Below are positions 1 to 3,961 of a stretch of 5,006 nt of DNA, piece after piece. The stretch covers positions 1-5,006 of the forward strand of contig JAHJJO010000145.1 of NCBI GenBank assembly GCA_018822835.1, read 5' to 3'. A program made the translations under genes and the position numbers. The DNA comes from Patescibacteria group bacterium. GTDB lineage: Bacteria > Patescibacteriota > Patescibacteriia > Patescibacteriales > JAHJJO01. Below the pieces are notes generated by a model that ran no database searches, had not been told where the DNA came from, and saw only the letters and a program-made list of their open reading frames with translations. How positions within the stretch are numbered: the first letter of the stretch is position 1; each line of letters begins with the position of its first letter.

Positions 1-168
1 TTGAAGAGCTTGTCCAAAGTAGTCATCTGATAGCATGTCTGCTCCGCAGGATGGATGTCCTTCCCGCTCAATGGCTCCTGCTAATTCCAGCGAAGGATCT
101 TCCAGGGTCAGGTAGGCGATCCGAGAGCCCATCCGACCCGCAGCTCCAGTAACTAATACCTTATTCAT
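1..168 (-). CDS. dapB: 4-hydroxy-tetrahydrodipicolinate reductase, N-terminal part (cut by window edge)
   Basis: The first 56 residues of DapB are visible; the gene continues beyond the left edge. The enzyme reduces the DapA product with NAD(P)H to tetrahydrodipicolinate, in the cytoplasm, on the route to diaminopimelate and lysine. The translation opens MNKVLVTGAAGRMGSRIA, a Rossmann beta strand followed by the glycine loop GAAGRMG at residues 8-14, which is close to diagnostic for DapB. The segment GAIEREGHPSCGAD at residues 31-44 fits the second strand and following loop of the family. The ATG at 168 is chosen because AGGAGG lies 8 bases upstream. It starts 12 bases after the stop of the aminotransferase gene, so the two are very likely co-transcribed and translationally coupled. 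By hand count 87 of 168 bases are G or C (52%), richer than any other gene here, and all three arginines use CGG. The family call is firm; the catalytic C-terminal domain is not visible. Confidence 0.9.
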   Translation of the reverse strand, partial: MNKVLVTGAAGRMGSRIAYLTLEDPSLELAGAIEREGHPSCGADMLSDDYFGQALQ

Positions 169-176
169 TCCTTGTA

Positions 177-182
177 CCTCCT
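177..182 (-). promoter_or_regulatory. dapB ribosome binding site fused to the upstream stop codon
   Basis: On the minus strand AGGAGG lies 8 bases before the dapB ATG. The stop codon of the upstream aminotransferase (TAG, 183-181) shares its last two bases with this SD, giving TAGGAGG. A ribosome terminating on the upstream gene is therefore placed on the SD of dapB, the classical arrangement for coupled translation. Confidence 0.85.
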
Positions 183-1362
183 AAAATTTTAATTTTTTAA
201 TTCTCTTCGCCGCCTCTTTAGTTCTCTCCAAGGAAGGAACCAAAGCAAAGCGAACAAAATCTCGGCCAGGATTTGTTCCATCTGCTACCACCTCTGAAAT
301 AGCCTCACCTGGAGTAACTACTATTTCGCATTGTTCCAGTAACAACTCAGCAAAACCTAAAGAGTTCATTCCTTTTGGAACTTTTTGCCAAATGTAAAAA
401 GTTCCTTCTGGCTCGCATTTGTCCAATCCGATTGAAGTCAAAGCTTTAATCAAAACATCCCGCCGTTTCTGATATTCTCTTCTCATATCAGAAACATGGA
501 TTGGTTCTTGTAATGCAGCAATGGCCGCGTCTTGAATGAAAGTTGGAGTGCCAGAATCAATATTGGTTTTCACTTTTTTGAAAACATCTATGATTCTTGA
601 ATCTCCCATTACCCAACCAGCTCTATAGCCAGTCATCATGCTCGGCTTGGAAAGCGACTGAAAAACCACCATTCCATCCCCGTCGCCACATTGAAGTAAA
701 GATACTGGTGGTTTATCAAAATAAATCTCGCTGTAACATTCATCCGAAGCAAGGACGATATTGTGCATACGACAAAACTCAATAGCCTCAAAATACATTT
801 CAATACTAGCTGTTTTACCAGTAGGGTTGTTGGGGTAATTGAGCCAAAGAATTTTAATTTTTTTGGCTTGGTTTTTTTCTGGAATTCTTGTAAAATCCGG
901 AAAAAAATTATTTTCTTCCCGAAGCGGATAAAACCACGGGATTCCTCCGGCAAAAAGCGTGCCACGCCCATAGGGTGGATATCCAGGCGAAGGGCATAAT
1001 ACATAATCTCTAGAATTTACAAACCCAAGAGGAAAATGAAATATTCCCTCTTTAGCTCCTATGGTTGAACAAATTTCTGTTTCAGGATCAAGGATAACCC
1101 CAAAACGATTATTAACCCATCTGCTAATAGCTGATCGATATTCTGAGGAGCCAATATAACTTGGATAACCTGAGCCGGCCCTTTTATCAATGGCCACCTT
1201 ACACGCGTCCCTAATAAACTCTGGCGTGTCATCTGTTGGATCACCAACGCCGAAATCGATAATATCTGCTCCGCTCGCTTTTGCTTCTGCCACTTTTTTG
1301 TCAACCTCAGCAAAGGCGTAACCTGGAAGATTCTGAATTCTTTTTGAAACAATAATTTTCAT
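181..1362 (-). CDS. dapL: Class I/II PLP aminotransferase, probable LL-diaminopimelate aminotransferase (DapL type)
   Basis: A 393-residue fold-type I aminotransferase, usual length for the class. Visible hallmarks: FGVGDPTDDTP near residues 37-47, the substrate/cofactor loop PSPGYPPYG at 124-132, NYPNNPTG at 175-182 (Asn179 contacts PLP), SDECYSEI at 206-213 (Asp207 pairs with the pyridine nitrogen, Tyr210), the Schiff-base lysine Lys239 in SLSKPSMMTGYRAGW with Arg247 for the phosphate, and the carboxylate-binding Arg371 in FVRFALVP. It sits between lysA and dapB, so the expected reaction is direct transfer of an amino group from glutamate to tetrahydrodipicolinate to give LL-diaminopimelate, bypassing the acylated intermediates. 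That assignment is inferred from context and general resemblance to DapL-type enzymes. N-succinyl-diaminopimelate aminotransferase (DapC) is the main alternative, since the fold alone does not separate them. The ATG at 1362 has GGAGGT 8 bases upstream. The stop TAG overlaps the dapB SD. Confidence 0.85.
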   Translation of the reverse strand: MKIIVSKRIQNLPGYAFAEVDKKVAEAKASGADIIDFGVGDPTDDTPEFIRDACKVAIDKRAGSGYPSYIGSSEYRSAISRWVNNRFGVILDPETEICSTIGAKEGIFHFPLGFVNSRDYVLCPSPGYPPYGRGTLFAGGIPWFYPLREENNFFPDFTRIPEKNQAKKIKILWLNYPNNPTGKTASIEMYFEAIEFCRMHNIVLASDECYSEIYFDKPPVSLLQCGDGDGMVVFQSLSKPSMMTGYRAGWVMGDSRIIDVFKKVKTNIDSGTPTFIQDAAIAALQEPIHVSDMRREYQKRRDVLIKALTSIGLDKCEPEGTFYIWQKVPKGMNSLGFAELLLEQCEIVVTPGEAISEVVADGTNPGRDFVRFALVPSLERTKEAAKRIKKLKF

Positions 1363-1370
1363 TTTCCAAT

Positions 1371-1376
1371 ACCTCC
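1371..1376 (-). promoter_or_regulatory. Ribosome binding site of the aminotransferase gene
   Basis: GGAGGT on the minus strand, 8 bases before the ATG at 1362. It fixes the start of the aminotransferase. It is the second strong SD in this junction; the first (1421-1429) overlaps the lysA stop and serves no visible start codon. Confidence 0.8.
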
Positions 1377-1420
1377 ATTATTTATTTTTTCGAAACAAAA
1401 AATTTAAGCTTATATAAAAA

Positions 1421-1429
1421 TCACCTCCT
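1421..1429 (-). promoter_or_regulatory. Orphan perfect Shine-Dalgarno overlapping the lysA stop
   Basis: The lysA stop TAG (1430-1428) runs into AGGAGGTGA, a nine-base complement of the usual 3' end of 16S rRNA. No ATG, GTG or TTG lies 5-10 bases downstream; the next bases are TTTTTATATAAGC. The dapL start lies about 60 bases further on and has its own SD. The match is seen directly; its function is unknown. It could hold terminating ribosomes for re-initiation, or be the scar of a gene once located between lysA and dapL. Confidence 0.55.
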
Positions 1430-2717
1430 ACTTTTTTTCTAAAAATCTCAGAACCTCTGGCGTGAAATCGCTTTGAGTTCTAAAATAATCATTGATTGTT
1501 TCTGCGCGGCGGATCAAGCTAACATCTCCATCCTCGCGCAATATTAATTCTTTTGGACGCAAACGGCCGTTGTAATTGGAAGCCATTGCGTAACAATGAG
1601 CGCCTGTGTCATGGATCAACACAATGTCGCCTTCAGAAATTTTTGGAAGTTCACGGTCCCTGCCAAACTGATCATTGTTCTCGCAAGCTGAACCAACGAC
1701 ATTTACATTTACTATCTCAAATGGACCATCATTTTTTTCAAAAACGGAAATATGATGATATCCTCCATCTGGATAATATATTGCCGGCCTCATCATTGAT
1801 GAAATGCAAGAAGCGTCAACTCCGACAAACTCTTTGTATTTGCTCATACGATTAATAACTTTTGTTACTAATACTCCATGAGGTCCTGTCATATAACGAC
1901 CAGACTCCATATAAAATTTGGGTTTGTACCAAAATTTTTGTTCAAATTCGGCTAACAAACGCTTAGTTGCATTTGCAAGAGCTGACATATTAAAAAATTT
2001 ATCTTTGGGCTTATACGGAATAGCGATTCCTCCGCCCATATTGATAAACTCAAATTTAATATTTAACTTAGTAGAAATCATTTCCACGATTTCCAGTAAC
2101 ATTTCAACTGTTTCTACCATGTATCGCAACTTAGGCTGATTAGAACAAATCATTGTATGCAATCCAAATCGTGTTGCTCCTCGCTTAATAGCTAAACGAT
2201 AAGCATCAACAATTTGGTCATGACGGGCACCATACTTTGAGTCTGCCGGATTGCCAATGATTTCGTTACCAATCCGTCGTTTGCCAGGATTATACCGAAA
2301 ACAGATCAATTCTGGAAATTTAGGAACTTTGGAAATCATAGTAATGTCGTCAAGATTTAAAATACATCCACCATTCAAAGCCGCCCACCCAAACTCTTCC
2401 AAAGAAGTGTTATTTGATGACAACATAATTTTTTCAGGTTGAGCTCCTGTTTGACGAGCTAAAATTAACTCTGGGATAGAACTGCAGTCAAAACCAAACC
2501 CTAATTTTTTTATAATTTTCAAAATTTTAAAATTCGGATTTGCTTTAACCGCAAAAAACTCCTGAAAGCCGGAAACTTCAGAAAAATAATTTTTCACCTC
2601 CTCTCCAGTTTGAATAATCCCCTTTTCATCGTAAATATGAAACGGGGTGCCAAAATGTTCAACAATATCTGGCAACTTTAGATACAAACGCTTTTTAAAA
2701 TCTTTTGACATTGGCAT
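1428..2717 (-). CDS. lysA: Diaminopimelate decarboxylase (PLP, alanine racemase-like fold-type III)
   Basis: A 429-residue enzyme expected to decarboxylate meso-diaminopimelate to L-lysine in the cytoplasm, the last step of lysine synthesis. The N-terminal TIM barrel carries FFAVKANPN with the PLP lysine Lys58, FDCSS at 76-80, SSNNTSLEE at 100-108, GLHTMICSN at 185-193, the phosphate loop MGGGIAIPY at 227-235 and MESGRYMTG at 270-278 (usual EPGR, here ESGR). The C-terminal beta domain carries MMRPAIY at 308-314, GSACENND at 342-349 with the catalytic Cys345, and DTGAHCYAMASNYN at 370-383 with Tyr376. The usual HxHIGS segment reads HTMICS, so the second histidine (the one expected to stack on PLP) is Met189. 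I recall HTM(V/I) forms in a recognised subset of proteins annotated as LysA, so this looks like a subfamily trait, not damage. Related basic amino acid decarboxylases are the alternative; the dap neighbours favour LysA. It is the first gene of the operon. ATG at 2717 lies 5 bases after AGGAGG; Met3 (ATG at 2711) is a second possible start. Confidence 0.9.
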   Translation of the reverse strand: MPMSKDFKKRLYLKLPDIVEHFGTPFHIYDEKGIIQTGEEVKNYFSEVSGFQEFFAVKANPNFKILKIIKKLGFGFDCSSIPELILARQTGAQPEKIMLSSNNTSLEEFGWAALNGGCILNLDDITMISKVPKFPELICFRYNPGKRRIGNEIIGNPADSKYGARHDQIVDAYRLAIKRGATRFGLHTMICSNQPKLRYMVETVEMLLEIVEMISTKLNIKFEFINMGGGIAIPYKPKDKFFNMSALANATKRLLAEFEQKFWYKPKFYMESGRYMTGPHGVLVTKVINRMSKYKEFVGVDASCISSMMRPAIYYPDGGYHHISVFEKNDGPFEIVNVNVVGSACENNDQFGRDRELPKISEGDIVLIHDTGAHCYAMASNYNGRLRPKELILREDGDVSLIRRAETINDYFRTQSDFTPEVLRFLEKK

Positions 2718-2722
2718 TTTTT

Positions 2723-2728
2723 CCTCCT
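2723..2728 (-). promoter_or_regulatory. lysA ribosome binding site
   Basis: AGGAGG on the minus strand, separated by AAAAA from the ATG at 2717 and by 11 bases from the in-frame ATG at 2711. The 5-base spacing is within the workable range and supports the longer protein, though the two products differ only by two residues. Confidence 0.75.
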
Positions 2729-2800
2729 TACCCTTAAAAATTTTATTGTATAATTTTTTATCGTTTTTATTTAATATTCAGTTTTTAAAGAGCATTATTT

Positions 2801-2829
2801 TATATAAGTATACTTTGAAAAAAATGCAA
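2801..2829 (-). promoter_or_regulatory. Candidate sigma70-type promoter of the lysA-dapL-dapB operon
   Basis: Reading leftward, TTGCAT (2829-2824) is followed after 17 bases by TATATA (2806-2801); the overlapping TATAAA (2804-2799) gives a 19-base spacer. The -35 is weak (only TTG conserved) and the region is very AT-rich, so chance matches are easy. The expected leader before lysA would be about 75 bases. The spacer includes the perfect 10-base palindrome AAGTATACTT (2806-2815), which could be an operator or could be chance. No lysine riboswitch is recognisable in the short leader. Confidence 0.3.
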
Positions 2830-2835
2830 GAGTAA

Positions 2836-2843
2836 AAAAATTC
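2836..2843. repeat. Target site duplication, left copy (AAAAATTC)
   Basis: AAAAATTC directly abuts the left end of the 2844-3047 element. The identical octamer abuts its right end at 3048-3055. An exact 8-base direct repeat placed precisely at both ends of an inverted-repeat element is the usual footprint of transposase-mediated insertion. Confidence 0.7.
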
Positions 2844-3047
2844 GTAACTACCCAGCTACTGTAAATTTACAAAATCTTAAATTCAAAACGCTCCAATAGC
2901 ACTGTCATTGCGATGAGGAGTTCGCCCAAGGCGAACGACGACCGAAACAATCTTATTTTTATCAGGCTAAAGAAACAAAATTGCTTCGCTTCACTCGCAA
3001 TGACAGCGTTGTTGTCACGCATTTTGTAAAAGCAGCTGAGTAGTTGC
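2844..3047. mobile_element. MITE-like non-autonomous element, 204 bases, with terminal inverted repeats and 8-base duplication
   Basis: The left end (2844-2875, beginning GTAACTACCCAGCT) and the reverse complement of the right end (3047-3021, beginning GCAACTACTCAGCT) match at 24 of 27 aligned bases, with one 5-base gap (GTAAA, extra on the left). Exact AAAAATTC copies flank both ends. Inside is a second, nested inverted repeat of the TGTCATTGCGA type (2902-3006). There is no transposase gene, so the element would depend on one supplied in trans. Ends starting G(T/C)AA with 8-base duplications recall the IS66 family, whose members typically start GTAA and duplicate 8 bases; this parentage is an inference. 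An apparent minus-strand reading frame across the element (2867-3049) is a translation of the repeat, not a gene. The element separates two divergent candidate promoters. Confidence 0.7.
2902..3006. repeat. TGTCATTGCGA-type palindrome nested in the MITE-like element
   Basis: CTGTCATTGCGA (2902-2913) pairs perfectly with TCGCAATGACAG (2995-3006). Between these the arms differ. The right arm has the compact TTGCTTCGCTTCACTCGC. The left arm has a diverged version interrupted by a separate hairpin GTTCGCC-CAA-GGCGAAC (2920-2936) before rejoining at CAAT (2948-2951, opposite ATTG at 2980-2983). The right arm and its outer flank (2980-3014) match 3695-3729 at 33 of 35 bases, so the same repeat family occurs twice in this window. 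I recall repeats of this TGTCATTGCGAGCGAAGCGAAGCAATC kind as widespread intergenic palindromes in several bacterial groups. Confidence 0.8.
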
Positions 3048-3055
3048 AAAAATTC
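3048..3055. repeat. Target site duplication, right copy (AAAAATTC)
   Basis: Second exact copy of the octamer that flanks the 2844-3047 element; see the left copy at 2836-2843. Removing the element and one copy would leave a continuous short intergenic sequence. Confidence 0.7.
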
Positions 3056-3064
3056 TAAATTGCT

Positions 3065-3094
3065 TTGACATAAGAAGACTGTTGCTTTACTAAT
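3065..3094 (+). promoter_or_regulatory. Candidate promoter of the receiver-domain gene
   Basis: A perfect -35 hexamer TTGACA (3065-3070) is followed after 18 bases by ACTAAT (3089-3094); with a 17-base spacer the hexamer is TACTAA. The -35 is convincing, the -10 is weak (4 of 6 at best). Transcription would begin near 3100, giving a leader of about 100 bases that contains the repeat hairpin at 3121-3194. It begins only 10 bases after the MITE target duplication. Confidence 0.35.
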
Positions 3095-3095
3095 T

Positions 3096-3194
3096 ATTAG
3101 TAACTGGTAATATGTAATCGGTAATTAGTAACTGGCAATAGGAGTAATTAATAATTTAATATTCACAATTTACTAATTACCAGTTACTGATTAC
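3096..3194. repeat. Three-copy 16-base repeat forming alternative hairpins
   Basis: ATTAGTAACTGGTAAT (3096-3111) recurs directly as ATTAGTAACTGGCAAT (3124-3139) and inverted as ATTACCAGTTACTGAT (3176-3191). The downstream inverted copy can pair with either upstream copy: 3121-3139 with 3176-3194 (18 of 19 pairs counting one G-U), or 3096-3111 with 3176-3191 (all 16, counting one G-U). The two pairings exclude each other. The stem ends 8 bases before the ATG of the receiver gene. Function is unknown; it may be only another dispersed repeat. Confidence 0.7.
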
Positions 3195-3202
3195 TAAAAC
3201 TT

Positions 3203-3574
3203 ATGTCTAAAAAAATACTTATAATTGAAGATGAAGAGGATATTCTTAAAATGTATAAATTGCGATTAGAAAAAGAAGGCTATGAAGTTGAAACAGCTAA
3301 AAACGGAGCTTGGGGAATTAAATTAGCCATTGAACAAAAATTTGATGTTATTATTATGGATATAGTTATGCCTGCAATGAATGGATGCCAAGCTCTTAAA
3401 AAACTAAAGATAGAAAATAAAATCTTTACCCCTATAATTGTTGTTTCAAATAGCGCGCAAGATGCAGACATTAAATATGCAAAAAAATGTGGCGCTGATA
3501 GTTATTTAATAAAATCGCAAATCACGCCAACAGAATTGGTAAAAGAAATTAAAAATTTGTTGCGCAACTCATAA
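3203..3574 (+). CDS. Stand-alone response regulator receiver domain (CheY-like)
   Basis: A 123-residue protein made of one receiver domain and nothing else. Residues visible: the acidic pocket Glu9-Asp10 in LIIEDEED, phospho-acceptor Asp53 in IIMDIVMPAMNG, switch Ser82 in VVSNS, aromatic switch Tyr101, and conserved Lys104 in YLIKS. All catalytic positions for phosphorylation are intact. It should take a phosphoryl group from a histidine kinase and act by protein contact, because it has no DNA-binding or enzymatic output domain. No kinase is in the window, so its partner and pathway cannot be named. The ATG at 3203 has no SD; a repeat-derived hairpin ends 8 bases before it. G+C is low: 34 of 120 bases in 3241-3360 (28%). 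The neighbours (a lysine operon and ruvB) give no functional clue. Confidence 0.93.
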   Translation: MSKKILIIEDEEDILKMYKLRLEKEGYEVETAKNGAWGIKLAIEQKFDVIIMDIVMPAMNGCQALKKLKIENKIFTPIIVVSNSAQDADIKYAKKCGADSYLIKSQITPTELVKEIKNLLRNS

Positions 3575-3579
3575 TTGCT

Positions 3580-3831
3580 TAATTAGTTCCTGTGTAAAAA
3601 TGCAATAACAACCGTTTTAAACGCAAGGAAGTGTAAGAATAGTGTCATTGCGAGCGAAGCGAAGCAATCTCGTTTAAGTCGCAATAAAGACGAGATTGCT
3701 TCGCTTCGCTCGCAATGACAGCGTTATTGGATTGTTTTATTGTTAAAAACGATTTGGTTATTAAATTGCAATATTTTTTGAATGCTTTGTGATTTAAAGA
3801 GATTATTTAGTTTTTACGCAGAAACTAATTA
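3580..3831. mobile_element. Second inverted-repeat element (MITE-like), 252 bases
   Basis: The outer ends are inverted repeats: 3580-3600 and 3811-3831 match at 19 of 21 bases (TAATTAGTT(C/T)CTG(T/C)GTAAAAA). Further in, the flanks remain partly complementary (for example TGCAATAACAACCGTTTTAA at 3601-3620 against the region 3749-3771), and the centre is a perfect 31-bp hairpin. No coding capacity is seen. TAATTAGTT occurs as a direct repeat at 3580-3588 and 3826-3834, which may be a target duplication. Because TAATTA is its own reverse complement, the exact element boundary is ambiguous (a core of 3586-3825 with TAATTA duplicated is equally possible). The outer ends differ from those of the 2844-3047 element although the cores are related. 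It begins 5 bases after the receiver gene stop. Confidence 0.55.
3643..3720. repeat. Perfect 31-bp hairpin, TGTCATTGCGAGCGAAGCGA type
   Basis: Positions 3643-3673 are the exact reverse complement of 3690-3720, with a 16-base loop (3674-3689). The arm begins TGTCATTGCGAGCGAAGCGA and ends AGCAATCTCGT. It is the intact version of the core seen in diverged form at 2902-3006. It lies 69 bases after the receiver gene stop and could slow or end transcription, but there is no T tract after it (GCGTTATTGG follows), so it is not a classical intrinsic terminator. A perfect stem of this length implies recent origin, gene conversion or selection on the structure. Confidence 0.9.
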
Positions 3832-3850
3832 GTTGTTGTATAAAAACATA

Positions 3851-3952
3851 GCAGACACCGAGTGTCGAGTAAGTTTGTGTTAATAGTTGGATAATATTGC
3901 TCTGTAAACAATATATTATTTTGATAAATTAATTCGCAGACACTCGGTGTCT
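3851..3952. repeat. Pair of GACAC...GTGTC palindromes upstream of ruvB
   Basis: GCAGACACCGAGTGTC (3851-3866) and GCAGACACTCGGTGTC (3936-3951) are 85 bases apart. Each folds on itself (GACAC-CGA-GTGTC; AGACAC-TCG-GTGTCT at 3938-3952), and the 13-base parts 3854-3866 and 3939-3951 are exact reverse complements of one another, so a long-range hairpin is also possible. The 69 bases between are AT-rich with no reading frame. The second palindrome ends 9 bases before the preferred ruvB ATG and contains an in-frame GTG that could be mistaken for the start. No convincing ruvB promoter was found between 3832 and 3961. Confidence 0.8.
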
Positions 3953-3961
3953 TATTCTATT

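Noticed and set aside
636..1004. Minus-strand 122-residue reading frame and several plus-strand frames inside dapL and lysA
   Set aside because: They overlap genes with complete catalytic motifs in another frame, have low-complexity or unrecognisable sequence and lack initiation signals, so they are shadows.
1384..1403. Possible terminator between lysA and dapL
   Set aside because: The stem is only 7 A-T pairs around GTTTCG/CGAAAC with no G-C pairs. It would be too weak to stop transcription within an otherwise coherent operon.
2718..2843. Lysine riboswitch (L box) in the lysA leader
   Set aside because: The leader from the candidate promoter is only about 75 bases and very AT-rich, too short for the roughly 170-base lysine aptamer, with no multi-helix pattern visible.
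2867..3049. Minus-strand 60-residue reading frame containing VIASEAKQ
   Set aside because: It lies almost wholly inside the MITE-like element and its sequence is a translation of the TGTCATTGCGA/GAAGCGAAGCAA arms. Such peptides are a common artefact of this repeat. No SD or family resemblance.
3096..3194. Iteron-type replication origin from the ATTAGTAACTGG repeats
   Set aside because: Only two direct copies plus one inverted copy, no DnaA-box-like sites recognised and no replication gene nearby. A dispersed palindromic repeat explains it better.
3643..3720. Intrinsic terminator of the receiver gene
   Set aside because: The hairpin is strong but no T tract follows on either strand, and the same core recurs away from gene ends. 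It is listed as a repeat, with transcript-end mapping suggested.
3575..3961. CRISPR array or tandem repeats between the receiver gene and ruvB
   Set aside because: The repeats are inverted, not regularly spaced direct repeats, and there are no unique spacers of constant length.
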